DNA of 64,000 nt from Pleurodeles waltl (taxonomy: Eukaryota; Chordata; Amphibia; Caudata; Salamandridae), in the NCBI RefSeq assembly GCF_031143425.1, contig NC_090443.1:1056159554-1056223553 (forward strand). Reading direction: 5' to 3'. The position numbers and the translations under genes are program-made. The notes under the pieces were generated by a model. That model did no database searches and was not told the DNA's origin. It worked only from the letters and a program-made list of their open reading frames with translations. Shown here one piece after another: positions 34,440-45,702 of this stretch; positions within the stretch are counted from its first letter, which is position 1, and every line of letters starts with the position of its first letter.

Positions 34440-36150
34440 TGCTGCTGCATCACCCTCGCGTCTGTCTTCTCCTCGCATTTCCCCAGTTTTTTGTGTTCCT
34501 TCTCCTTGCTTTTCCCTCATTCTCACTGCTTTCTTCTTGCTTTTTCCCTCATTTACTGTGTGCCTTTTCCTTTCTTTTCCCTCTTTTTTACTGCCTTTTC
34601 CTTGATTTCCCCTTATTCTCACTGCTTTCTCCTTACTTTTTTCCCGTTTTGTGTGTGCCTTTTCCTTGCTTTTCCCACATTCTCACTGCTTTCTCCTTGA
34701 TTTCCCCTGTTTTTTGTGTTCTTTCTTCTTGCTTTTCCCTTGTTTTCACAGCTTTCTCCTTGTTTTTTCCCCCGTTGTTGAGTGCATTCTCCTTGATTTT
34801 CCCTTGTTTGCACTCCTTTCTCCTTGCCTTTTCCCCCATTTTGGAGTGCCTTCTCCTTACTTTTCCCTTTTGTTCACTGCTTTCTCCTTGCTTTTTCCAC
34901 CTGTTTTTTGTGTACCTTCTCCTTGCTTTTCCCTTGTTTTCACTGCTTTCTCTTTGCTTTTTCCCCCATTTTCTGAGTGCCTTCTCCTTGCTTTTCCCTC
35001 TTGTTCACAGCTTTCGCCTTGCTTTTTCCTCTTGTTTTTTGTGTGCCTTTTTACCTGCTTTTCACTCATTCTCACTGCTTTCTCCTTGCTTTTCCCTTGT
35101 TTTCACTGCTTTCTCCTTGCTATTTCCTTCTTTTTGTGTGCCTTTTCTTTGCTTCCCCTTGTTCTCACTGCTTTCTCCTTGCTTTTTCCCTGTTGTGTGT
35201 GCCTTTTCCTTGCTTTTCCCTTGTTCACACTGCTTTCTCCTTGCTTTTTCCCTGTTTTTTTGTGCCTTTTCCTTGCTTTTCCCTTGTTCTCACTTCTTTC
35301 TCCTTGCTTTTTCCCTGTTTTTTTGTGCCTTTTCCTTGTTTTTTGCTTGTTCTCACTGCTTTCTCCGTGCTTTTTCCCTGTTTTCTGTTCCTTCTCCTTG
35401 CTTTTCCATTATCTCCGCTGCCATCTCCTGGATTTTTCCCCCATTTTTTGAGTGCCTTCTCCATGCTTTTCCCTCGTTTTCACTGCTTTTGCCTTGTTTT
35501 TTTCCCCATTTTGTGAGTGCATTCTCCTTGCTTTTCCCTCATTGTCACTGCTTTCTCCTTACTTTTCTCCCATTTTGTGTGTGCCTTCTCCTTGCTTTTC
35601 CCACATTCTCACTGCTTTCTCCTTGATTTCCCCTGTTTTTTGTGTTTTCTCCTTGCTTTTCCCTTGTTTTCACAGCTTTCTCCTTGCTTTTTCACCCGTT
35701 GTTGAGTGCATTCTCCTTGATTTTCCCTTGTTTGCACTCCTTCCTCCTTGCCTTTTCCCCCATTTTCTGAGTGCCTTCTCCTTGCGTTTCCCTTGTTTTC
35801 ACTGCTTTCTCTTTGCTTTTCCCCCCATTTTTTGAGTGCCTTCTCCTTGCTTTTCCCTCTTGTTCACGGCTTTCGCCTTGCTTTTTCCTCCTGGTTTTTG
35901 TGTGCCTTTTTACCTGCTTTTCCCTCATATTCACTGCTTTCTCCTTGCTTTTTCCCGTTTTTTGTGTGCCTTTTCTTTACTTTTCCCTTATTTTTACTGC
36001 TTTCTCTTAGCTTTTTCCCCCATTTTGTGAGTGCCTTCTCCTTGCTTTTCCCTCTTGTTCACGGCTTTCTCCTTGCTTTTTCCACCTGTTTTTTTGTGCC
36101 TTTTTACCTGCTTTTCCCTCATATTCACTGCTTTTTCCGGGTCCTGCAAG
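34440..36150. repeat. Pyrimidine-rich minisatellite, ~64-66-bp unit with ~0.93-kb higher-order repeat
   Basis: The unit gtgccttctccttgcttttccc...cactgctttctccttgctttttcccc recurs about 26 times. Block-to-block similarity is far higher at a distance of about 928 bp: 34650-34830 against 35578-35760 share the same variant units in order, including cccgttgttgagtgcattct. All three plus frames are open for hundreds of codons because pyrimidine-rich DNA lacks stop triplets. The 395-codon Phe/Leu/Ser/Cys-rich frame is therefore not evidence of a gene. Confidence 0.9.
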
Positions 36151-36169
36151 CACCTGGGTACTCTGTCAG

Positions 36170-37430
36170 GTGATTAGCTATGCTTTACAGATCCTGATTC
36201 ACTTGACATCTTTATTTGTCCAAATGTGAATATGTTTTGGAAATGTAATTGAACAATGAATTGTATTTGTAATATTTCAATTCCCTCCTTGATGACCAGC
36301 ATGGATGTACCTGGTGCCCATGATGGCTGGTCTCCTGATGGTTTGGAGGGGGATTTGTGGACATTCGGTTAGCTGTGTCAATACAAACAATGACCTCAAA
36401 CTTGGGAGTAATTGGATAATAATTAATTTAAAGTGTGGTGGGATTGAGAATGTCAAAATCACCGATTGGACAGACATAATTTGAATTCTCTACTATTAGC
36501 AATCAAATTACTTATCTAAATCTCTCCATTATTTCTTCAAACACTGTTGAGGTTCCTAAACCTCCACATTGTTCAGTAGTTTGATAATGTGTTCAGTGTT
36601 TCCAGATTTCATTTGTATTCTATACATTGGCTTGTATTGCTATTGGAATTCGTTTTGTAATCAAGGTATTGCTATCCTTTTGGTGTTTGCTTTTATAGTT
36701 GCGGGTTTTATTTATATTAATTGTCCTTTCTTTAGTGAACTATTAATTTATGTCCCTCTTCTTCTTTAACCTCCCTTTGTTATTTTTTTCTGTTTGTTCC
36801 TTTTTCTTTGCTTTTATTCTTTGGAAGATATTTGTACATATTCACCTGTTTGAATAGTTTATTGGAATTTGTAGTCTCATATTTAATTGAGTAATTCTTC
36901 TTTATCTCAGGTTTCTGTAATTATTTTGTATTTATGCATATTTAAGAATTATTTGACTGATGTTTAACAGCAGCTATGTTTTTTTAATAAGCTCCATATA
37001 TCAGTAACACATATTAAACTCAGTCAGGGTCCCCTGTTCTTTTACTCCATCTGTGAACCGTGGTGCACTTTGGGTTTTGTTTTCATACATTAACTTCTTG
37101 GAAAAGTCCAAAGTGTAGAGTACACAAGAGAGACCTCCAGCTCCAGGGCCCCAGTGGCAGACAGCAGAAGCAGCATTCATCTTCTCTACTCTCAACCTTT
37201 GGCAAAGAGAAGGGCCCAGCAGTGGAAATACAAGGACTCCATGGGAAGCCATGAGGAAGGAGGAAGGTAGAGCTAGGATTAAGCCAGGATGACATTTCTG
37301 AAACAATATCATATTCTTTCAGACTCTCTGTAATTGTTTACTTCCTGAATTTCCACTATTATGCCACACACAGTGATTATGCGCTGTTTGCGTTAAAAAC
37401 TGTACACGGGCAGACGGATCAGCGTGAGTG
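36170..37430. other. AT-rich non-coding stretch
   Basis: No conserved coding frame. 36480-37000 is strongly T-rich. 37000-37310 is GC-balanced with short ORFs on both strands and no recognised family. I see no gene. Confidence 0.6.
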
Positions 37431-37438
37431 AATAAGAC

Positions 37439-37815
37439 TTGGTTGACCACGGCATGAGTGACCAGGGCATTGGTGAACACATCATGGGTGACCACAGCAT
37501 GGGTGACCAGGGCCGGAGTGCCGGGGCATGGGTAACCAGAGTATGGGTGACCAGGGCATGGGTGACCAGGGCAAGAGTGACCAGGGCATGGGTGACCACA
37601 ACACGGGCGACCAGGTCATGGGTGACCAGGGCCGGAGTTCCAGGGAATGGGTAACCAGAGCATGGGTGACTAGGGCATGGGTGACCAGGGCATGAGTGAC
37701 CCAGGCATGGGTGACCACAACACGGGTGACAAGGGCATGGATGACCAGGGCATGAGTGACCAGGGCATGGATGATCAGGGCATGGATGACCAGGGCATGG
37801 GTGACCAGGGCACAA
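37439..37815. repeat. Minisatellite, 15-bp unit
   Basis: The unit ggtgaccagggcatg and variants (gagtgaccagggcat, ggtgaccacaacacg) repeat about 25 times with mostly exact 15-bp phase. Variants occur in a higher-order order: the run containing the ggccggag variant appears at ~37512 and ~37628. Since 15 is divisible by three, long frames occur on both strands. Confidence 0.95.
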
Positions 37816-40050
37816 GTGACGAAGGCACTGCATTAGTTCTCGTCCCATCATAGTACCCACTTCCTGTCTGTGTCCCAGTGCTACCATGACCTCTGACTAC
37901 ACCCCTATCAGTAGGTGTCCTTCAAGGTTCAAGGTTCAGCCTTGTATCCCATCCTCTTCTCTCTACACAGGAGCATCTGTGACGTCATCTCATGTCCCTT
38001 CTGTGCTGAGTACTCAAGTGATCTTCGTCCCACCTCCCACCCCTCCACCTTCACAAGGAGAATCTCTCATCGGCTTCCAGTCTTCAAACAGTGAATGCAC
38101 CCCTCTTTCTGTGGTGAAACACTTCCAAAATAATGCATTCTTCTCATCCTCCTGTTCTCTAGCTCTGCTGCTCCTCGATCACTGTCCTGATGAGGGAACA
38201 TCAACACTTTCGGCCGACTAGCCTGGCGTGCAATTCTACTCCAGCACGGGACTGGTATGACCAGAGAGAAGACAGAGTCGTGTCATCCACACATGGGATG
38301 CAGACCGTCCCTGGAGCACAGGATGGATCAGCTCACATGCAGGTACATCTCTACACCTCTGCGCCTTCTCGTTGGAGTCAGAATGGTGGGATGTGGTCAA
38401 GTCCTGCTTTACTTTCTTTATGGCTATAGTTTTGTGGTCCCTGGAATGTCCCAGGTACTGAGACAGGGTGTGCACCTTGGAGCGGATGCAGGATCTTCAC
38501 AAGGGTCATGACTTCTTGTTGTGTTGAGTGACACACAACATCAGCGGTGAGGACATTGTCCCACAGCTCCCTGTAGAGAACCTTGGAGTCATAAAACGGA
38601 GAAAGTCAAAAGCAGAAAGAAGGGAACTGACATCAGCACCAAGGATGGCACTTTTATGCGGCTCTGGTCTATCACTTCTGGGGTGGCATGGAGGAAATGT
38701 GGAGCCGCACTACGCCACTAGTGGCGTGCAGGAGCACTGCTGCAAACAATCTTGGCATCTTGAGTGGACTTCGGGGATAAAGTGAGTTATTGGCGATCAA
38801 AACTGTCCATGCAGAGCCCTGTCCACGCAAACAATGACAGACTGACCCTGAGGAAGGTGAACTTTGACCATTCCGATTGTTGTGCACCTGAGTAAGCTTC
38901 CTCCCTGTAGTGTTGTGGATCTCTCAGAGGAGCCTCTTGATGCCGGGAGACACTTGGGGTACACTATTCCTTTTCCGCTCTCTGTCCACTCTGACAGTCT
39001 TGAGCTCAGCCTCCGCTCTCGGAGCTCACTATGTACTATCAAATGAATGATCCTCACTCCTCTGGAATCTGGTAATGTACATTACGGGAGGGCAGCTAAA
39101 TCATCCCAAAGCACGCCTCTGTTTCCACCCAGCTTCGTAATCTTCACTGTTTTACTATAGACAAGTGCATCAAGTACAAAGCCTTGTGCTACATGCATAA
39201 AGCCATGATTTGGTCAGGACCACGGAGCTTGCCGCCGTCGGGGTGCCATTACTTTTGGGACTCTGGCGACACAGCCCGTACCCTATATTTACAAGGTGAC
39301 ATATTTAAGCATGTGCATCACTTTTTGTAGGCCTGCATCAGAAAATACTTGTGCCAGAAGCAGCTGTGCCGAGCAGAAATTAAAATATGCAAGGTAGGCA
39401 TTTCCTCATAAGGTCTATCGTACAACTGACGTGGTGGTATCAATGAGTTTTGTAATGTGTGACACATCTTTTAGATGTGTTGCACTAAGCCTGGAAGACG
39501 TCAAAAATCCTACGCCTCGATAACCCAGTCTTAGGGAATGACACATACGCTGTGGTATAGCAATCCGACCAGCTGAAGTCCCTTAAAACACTGTAATAAG
39601 TAAGTAAATCACCCCCCCCTCAACTAGTAGTAGACCTACACATCTATCAATCATGTTGTTGGATCACTCGAGCAACCTGGGACCATGGCTCCTCACATAT
39701 TATTATCCACTGCAGCAGTTCTATGTGATGCTGTGTACTCCGTGTAACGGACAGGTCAGAATTGCCACATATCCATATAGGAATGGGTCCCCAAGTCCAG
39801 CCAAGCCTACTGCAAACCACAAAAAGTAAGTACACACATAAGGTAGGCAAGACAGGAACTTTCAGTTTACTTTATATTAGTTACTGGTATTCACTCACAT
39901 TAACGTTTCACTCAATATGTCACACATACTTAGGTATCTGTACACATAAGTAGACTCTGCCCACTGTAATGTGACACATAGCCATACTTGAATCCTTTAC
40001 ATTCAGGACCAATAGAATAGTGTCCAAGGTGGATTTTGCACCATTTCAAA
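37816..40050. other. Unassigned stretch without recognised genes
   Basis: Mixed-composition DNA with short frames only. None of the ORFs shows a known motif. There is a C-run with weak foldbacks near 39610 but no defined element ends. Confidence 0.5.
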
Positions 40051-40109
40051 CACTACTACATTGGGTCCCACATGATAGGTCAGTAGCATCAGTCAGGACT
40101 GGTGCATCT

Positions 40110-40370
40110 CCTCTGTTTTGTGACCCATTGCTGAAGTTTTGCTTGTAAGCCCAACTTCAGCAGTGCGCCACTTTTCGGGCAGATGCATTGCACCATCCTT
40201 CCCATAGATGCATCAGAATTTCTGATGCATCTTGGGAACTTGCAACATGATGCGCCATACAGAAGATATAGTGCATCCATCTCGCTTCTTCTTGGCATGG
40301 TGTAGCGCAACTTTTTCTGATGCATCGATGCTGCAACGCAGCAATGCATCAGTTCTCGTAAATATGCCCC
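40110..40370. repeat. Foldback-rich repeat with gatgcatc palindromes
   Basis: An inverted pair, agatgcatcagaa / ttctgatgcatct, with a 1-base spacer is at ~40205-40232; a related ttctgatgcatc lies at ~40315 and ctgcaacgcag at ~40331. The right edge aaatatgcccctaa is shared with the element ending at 51250, suggesting a related MITE. The left edge is uncertain. Confidence 0.5.
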
Positions 40371-40383
40371 TAATGTTTTATGG

Positions 40384-40620
40384 ATGCTTGTTTATCCTTA
40401 CTCCCCCAACCATTCTCTAGGCTCGGGCAGTCACAACCCAGCAGTGATTCCTCATGTGACCATGGCCCTACAACCAGGGTGTTCTTTTGTATATTTGGGG
40501 CCCAAACTTTGGAGCTCTCTTCTTCCTTCTATGAGACTTTGCACCTCCTTTGAGAGGCTCTGTAAGCAATTGAAAACTTGGTTGTATTCATCTGTTACAC
40601 TGCTCTGCCAGCACTGGAAG
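40384..40620 (+). pseudogene. LINE (L2/CR1-like) ORF2 C-terminal fragment
   Basis: The plus frame reads FVYLGPKLWSSLLPSMRLCTSFERLCKQLKTWLY, matching the end-of-ORF2 pattern common to L2/CR1/Rex LINEs (PKLWNSLP...SF...LKTWLF). About 75 codons are present, with no upstream RT and no clear 3' tail, so this is an old fragment. Confidence 0.7.
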
Positions 40621-41331
40621 ACATTACAAAGCCAGCTTTACAAAACAGATTAACATAGCATACCATGACCAGGGCTTACATAGGTTTCCAACCCTCCCAC
40701 TCACACGCCCAGAGAAGACAGGGACCTGCCATCCATACATGGGATCCAGATCTTCTCTGGAGCACAGGATAAGACGACTGACCTGCAGGTACCTTGCCTG
40801 CTCCGGGGAAGATTGGGGTGCGGTGGGGGTGTCATCAGTGAAGGGCACATTGAGCTTGCTGGTGCGACAGAGACTCTTCAGTACCTCTCTCTGAGGGATC
40901 TAGAAGGAACTCAGGGGGGTTCCACCGCAAGTGAAACAGTGTCCAAGGCCCTGGAACACTGGTGGTAAATGACAACACGAATGAAGGAAACTGCCCAGTA
41001 ACATCTGGATGTTCCAGACCCGGAGAAAAGGCCTTACCTACCCAACATCAATGTGCCCTTCACTGATGACATCTGACTCCCTCATTTCTGTCAGCATCAC
41101 ATCGAGTGGGTCCTACAAACTACTTAGACATCTCCACTGGAGCACCCTTGTCTCCAATCCTGGGGCAAATCCATCCTTTTCTGCTTGCAAATCTGCCCTC
41201 AAAGTCCTTCGAAGGTTGGAGGACCAACACTGTTGACACCTCCAAACTCCTCATCCCATCCCTGGCTATCCTATGTATCTGAATGTAAATATATGATATT
41301 ATCAATGCATTATGGGCCTGGTTCACAAAGG

Positions 41332-41415
41332 TAAAGTTAGACCAACAGTCTAAATTTAGAACTTAAGTCTAAGTTTAGAGTTAAAGTCTAAGGGCCCCAT
41401 TCACAAAGGTAAACT
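41332..41415. repeat. Short repeat with TTCACAAAGGTAAA termini
   Basis: gggcctggttcacaaaggtaaagttagacc and gggccccattcacaaaggtaaacttagccc occur as direct copies about 60 bp apart, with a gtctaa-rich spacer containing ttagacttaag foldbacks. They may be the ends of a short MITE and its neighbour. Only this fragment is visible. Confidence 0.4.
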
Positions 41416-41538
41416 TAGCCCAAAACCCGTGTACAAAGTGCATTGTTTCTTTTCAAAGTGCTCTGATTTAAATAAATACTGATACAATTAAAAGCACTCT
41501 TTCACATGAGCAGACAAGACACTTTGACGACAAAGCTT

Positions 41539-41544
41539 TTTATT
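41539..41544 (-). promoter_or_regulatory. Poly(A) signal AATAAA of the GST-pi gene
   Basis: AATAAA on minus lies about 62 nt beyond the stop codon at 41606. A very short 3' UTR is characteristic of pi-class GST genes. This supports the stop at 41606 as the natural end. Confidence 0.6.
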
Positions 41545-41605
41545 TTCAGCATCCTCCCATGAACACAGAAGCTGCACAAATCCTTCCACTGCATGAAACA
41601 GTTGG

Positions 41606-41863
41606 TCACAGCTTCCTGCTGAGGTGGAAGTGAGGTCTGATGAGGTTGCAGGTGGCACATGGATGTTGGCCGAAGTGCCGGCTTAATGGGGGGAGGAAAA
41701 TGCGGTTCTTGTGATCGTTCGACTGCAGGTAGGCCTTGAGTTTGGGACGGCATTCCATCTTTTCCTTGAATGCTTTCAGATGGGGGAAGCTGTTGAGACA
41801 GTCGGGGACATAGACCAGGTGGTTATGGAGAAGGTCCAGGAGGTTGTAATCAGCAAAGGAGAC
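41606..41863 (-). CDS. GSTP1-like: Glutathione S-transferase pi-like, last exon
   Basis: The enzyme conjugates glutathione to electrophiles in the cytosol. This exon encodes helices of the C-terminal all-alpha domain. It begins after a tttggacag acceptor (41864-41865) with VSFADYNLLDLL, where S-x-x-D is the conserved N-capping box of GST helix 6, and continues through NSFPHLKAF and RPKLKAYLQS, which match the pi-class order. The exon codes 85 residues before the stop at 41606-41608. That is about 20 more than the usual last exon: the final ~30 residues do not resemble the normal NGNGKQ-type ending, so either the C-terminus has diverged or a late frameshift has occurred. It joins the exon at 45443-45544 in phase 0. 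Confidence 0.85.
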   Translation of the reverse strand, partial: VSFADYNLLDLLHNHLVYVPDCLNSFPHLKAFKEKMECRPKLKAYLQSNDHKNRIFLPPLSRHFGQHPCATCNLIRPHFHLSRKL

Positions 41864-42579
41864 CTGTCCAAAGGAAAAGATCCAAGTGATGAAGGGATCG
41901 CTCAAAGGAAAATAGAAAGCAAAGGGGTTTGTCAAACAAGATTTCTCCAGAGAAGTTAGAGAAGAGAGAAAGGAATCTGTTGTGTGACCAGAGTGAGAAG
42001 AGGAGCTCTATTTATTTGTTAGTCCTACCGTCAAAACAAGCATTGGAGAAGCCACCACTGTGGGCTAATAGAAGGTGGAAGTAGATTATTAGAAAAGCCA
42101 GGTCTTGCAGGTCAGATGAATGGACAGTAGTGAATGTTCCTTTCTAATGAGAAGAGAGTAACCATACTCTAGGTCCGAGCACTGTGAATCTTTGGTTTCG
42201 GTATGTTTTGGATGTTCTTCAAGGGAGTGTCAGAAGCACAAGATCATATTGATGTTTCGTCTGAGGTACCAGGAAGCCAGACTGGCAAGACACTGATAAA
42301 CCAGTTCAAAATTGTTCAAGCAATCCTGCCCTGTACCAGGAGTCAGTGTTTGGACTGTAAGATAGGAGAGCAGACCAACGTTTTGAAGTCTGCAGATCAT
42401 GCATATGTTTGTAAATACTGCGATCATGCTCTCAGAAAATTCAACAATTGACCACACAAGGCATTGCTGTAATCAATTGCTTAATTTGTAAATCTCTGAC
42501 AAATACTCTATAGGAGTCCCTGTTCTAAAAGCCAGGGATTTTTTGCAGCTGTCAAACTTAAACCAACGTCATCCTTGAT

Positions 42580-45060
42580 TACTTTGTTCATTTGGGGAGG
42601 AACTTTCTAGAGGAGAAGACAAAGAGACAAAAGAATTATCTCTATAAGACAGAAAATTAAAGGAAGCACACGACGGAAAAGGTGGAGAAGACACCATAGA
42701 AATGAAGGAATCAGCAAAGGGACCTGTCAGAAGAAGAAGTGGACACCTATGAGATGAGGGAATCACCAAAGAACAAGACGGAGTAACAGGAGGAAAGAAA
42801 AGAAGCCATTTCAGAAGAAGAGTACACTGGAGAAGAAAGAATCACAACGAGACAAGAGTAACAAGAGAAAATGAAAGGAGACCTGTGTAGGTGGCTGGCC
42901 CGCTAAGTAGTGTTCAAAAGTTATACATTGTGCAGAGGGTCCAGGCAACCACATGTTGGTTTACAGAGGTAAAACCTAGACCACCTAATGCTCTAATTTT
43001 TATGGTAGCTTTGTAGAGCAGTTAGGCTAATCTTGGAGAAGTGCAAAGCACTTGTTGTACTCACAGTATCAATAAATGAAAACACACACTCAAAAAAATA
43101 ACTAAAGATCAATTTCCAAAAATGTTTCAGATTTTTATAAACTTTTTAAGACCAAGATCATCAAAATCGGGTAAGTCCATTTTTAAGTTATGAATTTTCA
43201 AAGTTCAGAAATGTCTCAGATCTATGCATAATTAGTCACCATATTAATCAATCGAGAAATACTTTAACAATGCATACAAAATCAGTGTTTACCAATGTTT
43301 CCTCTTGGTTGTAGGTTGAGGTCATCGGTGGACCCTGTGTACCAGCTGGCAAAGTTCAGGCTGCTCCCGGTTTTGGAGGGAGCAGGTGCAGAAAGTCTTT
43401 TGAGCTGGTTCAAGGCCACTGCAGGGTACCACTTGGAAAAGCACTGCACAGGTGGACTTCAAGGAGAGTCCGTGGGTACCCTTGGAGTGTCAAGGTTACC
43501 AGGGTGTGATGGACACTGAGAACACATCTGGATCTTCGGTGCAGGGCACAGGGCAGCCGGGTACAGAGCGAATAGGTGAGCCAAAATCAGTTTTTCTGAA
43601 CTCTCTCAACTGGGGCTCCCTTCTGGTCCTTTTTTAGTCTGGAGTGGACTGTCCTTCTGGGTGTCTGACGTTGGGGTCCAGTACCACTTGCTATTGCACA
43701 GTTCAGCCACTGGAGGTTGCAGTGCCACCAAACTTGGCACACTTGCAGGCTTCGTCCCCGGGTGTTCCAGGTGAAAGTTGTTCTGCCTGTGGTGTCTGGT
43801 TCCTTGATCAGCAGCCAGTCAGTGAACTGGACTTCACTGGCTTTTGAGTCTTTGATGCAAAAGAGTCATGCCTTCACTCTGAAGGGAGATCTTCAGCGAT
43901 TTTTAGAAGAGTGGAGGTCCTCTGGGGAATCTTAGAGTCGGTTCGATGTCCGAACAACCCCTCAGCAGCAATTGTTGAGTCCTGACTGCAGCAGGCAGAG
44001 TTTGTTGCCTTTTTGGAGATGCAGCAGGAGGGAGGAAAGGCTTTGTTCTGGGACCCAGGGAGCAGGAGCTCTCACCCCATGGTTCCAGAATCTTGTCTCG
44101 TGGTGGCAGGCAGGTTGTGACCAGCCAGCAACAATGCCAGTGTTAGGTAGCTTTGCAGGAGTCACCTCAACGGTTGCCCCTGGGTACATTTTGCTATAAA
44201 TCCAATACTGGTACCAGATTGGATTTATCATTCTGAGTTGTTTGATACCAAACAACCCAGGGTTCAGAGTAGCCATCATGTAACTGTGAAACTCGTACTG
44301 ACCAGTGATCAGCACATGCATTTAAAATGGCTGCTCTGTTCACTCACTATTTCCCAGGGTTGGCATGGACACAGTAGAGGCACATTGCTCATGCATCTAA
44401 GCCCACACATACAGTATACTGCACCCTGCCTTAGGGCTGGAAGGCCTGCCAGAGGGGTGACTTACCTATATTGCATACAGTGTGTAGTGGACAGAGAACA
44501 CAGACTGTGTGCCATGTCGAGTTTGCATTTTAGGGACTTATAGTGGCAGCTAAAGGTGTTGCCAATTGCATCAATATCTTTACAATTTTAGGGAAATAAC
44601 ACTGGCAATGGGGGCCTGGTTAGCAGGATCCCAGTGCACTCCAGTCCAAGTTGCAGCCAGAAACCAGGCAAAAAGTGTGTGTGGGGGGGGATACTGCAGC
44701 AAATTGCCAGTTTCCCACAACCTGTCAAAAGAAGAGGACACTGGAGAAGGAGGAATCGCCAAGAGACAAGAGTGTGAAAGAGGGAAAAGGAAAAGGTGAT
44801 CTGTCATAGCCTGTCAGAAGAAGAGGACAAAGGAGAGAGAAGTAACAAAGTTAACTAAAGAAGAAGTTTCTGACCAAGAGGACACCAAGGGCACCCATGA
44901 GATAAGGGAGTGAAGAAGAAGGGAAGAGAGATGCAGCCAAGGAGGAGTGAAAATGGCATAGACCATCGATAGTAGAAGGAAGGAAGAGATGAAAGGCAAC
45001 GAGCTTTATCTAGAGAAGAAGTCATCAATGGAACCAGAGAGAGATGGAAAACATTAATGA
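42580..45060. repeat. Purine-rich ~80-bp minisatellite split by the solo LTR
   Basis: Units begin with acctgtcagaagaagagg near 42721, 42808, 42881 (interrupted), 44720 and 44808, each followed by acac(t)ggagaag and gaatcaccaagaacaag. The LTR at 42886-44719 interrupts one unit exactly, and its duplicated acctg belongs to the unit start. Confidence 0.75.
42886..44719. mobile_element. Solo LTR, 1834 bp, TSD ACCTG
   Basis: Starts tgtaggtggctggcc and ends ccagtttcccaca, with ACCTG at 42881-42885 and 44720-44724. It contains ggcctggttagcaggatcccagtg (~44610), a phrase shared with the LTR at 51971-55900 (~55785). aataaa is at ~43072. No internal gag or pol is present, so it is a recombination-derived solo LTR. 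The coding direction by analogy to the gag-pro element would be minus, but this is an inference. Confidence 0.9.
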
Positions 45061-45442
45061 ACAAAGCTACCATCCACTTCCAGCAGCCTCCCCTGAACTC
45101 TTCTGTTTAATGTTCCCAACACCCAGATGTACAGTTGCACCAAAGCCCACTCTGTCTCTGTCTGTCTCTGCCACTGCATGAATCAGTCATCTCTATGCAG
45201 TGTGAGGGACCAACTGCACAGACCATCTACCCCTCTGTACCTGCCAGGCTCTGTCACCTCTGTACTCTGAGAGGGAGATGAGTCAACAGACCACACCGTC
45301 TCTGTCACCATAACGTATTATGAGGGACAGAGTCCATGGTCCGAGGCACCGGAAGTCTCCAGCACTGTGGCTATCCAAAGCCCAACCTCTCTTCTACCTG
45401 CAGTTCAGTGTCACCCCACCAGAGGGACGTCATGTTTCTCAC

Positions 45443-45544
45443 CGTGCTGCCAACGAGGAATCCAGATGAGTTCTGGGAGAGAAGACGTTCAAAAGCCCTC
45501 AGCTGATTGGGCAAATCTTCCATGTACTTCTCCTTGCCAGTGTC
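45443..45544 (-). CDS. GSTP1-like: Glutathione S-transferase pi-like, penultimate exon
   Basis: 34 codons between a ccatacag acceptor (AG at 45545-45546) and a gtgaga donor (GT at 45441-45442). It encodes DTGKEKYMEDLPNQLRAFER and then LLSQNSSGFLVG. The pattern [ED]xGK..Y...LP.QL..FE.LLSQN...F.VG is that of pi-class GSTs, and the exon start and length correspond to the penultimate exon of vertebrate GSTP genes. Frame and splice sites are intact. The five or so upstream exons were not found in the remaining 18 kb on minus, so either the preceding intron exceeds the window or this is a partial gene copy. The upstream intron carries a LINE at 45.7-48.2 kb. Confidence 0.85.
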
Positions 45545-45702
45545 CTGTATGGAAATAAACCAAACATTGACAAATCCAATATGTTTGTTTCGTACATAGT
45601 GTATGCACACATAGATACCCAAAACAGGCATAGTGGCTCACACAATATATGTATATCTGCTGACACCAACACACACAGTCTAACAGGCACCACCAGGAAC
45701 TA

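Larger units (their letters stand above)
41864..45442 (-). other. Intron of the GST-pi gene, expanded by repeats
   Basis: 3579 bp between two GST exons, with GT at 45442-45441 and AG at 41865-41864 on minus. About half is a solo LTR (42886-44719). The LTR sits inside a purine-rich ~80-bp repeat (42580-42880 and 44725-45060) with tcagaagaagaggac cores. 41890-42580 has no recognised element. ORFs inside have no protein match that I recognise. Confidence 0.75.

Noticed and set aside
34439..35626. 395-codon plus-strand ORF (Phe/Leu/Ser/Cys-rich, membrane-like)
   Set aside because: It is the translation of a pyrimidine-rich minisatellite whose three frames are all open. There is no start context or domain, and composition explains the openness.
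37393..37887. Minus-strand ORF with HPCPGHPC repeats
   Set aside because: A 15-bp minisatellite read in frame; the opposite strand is also open.
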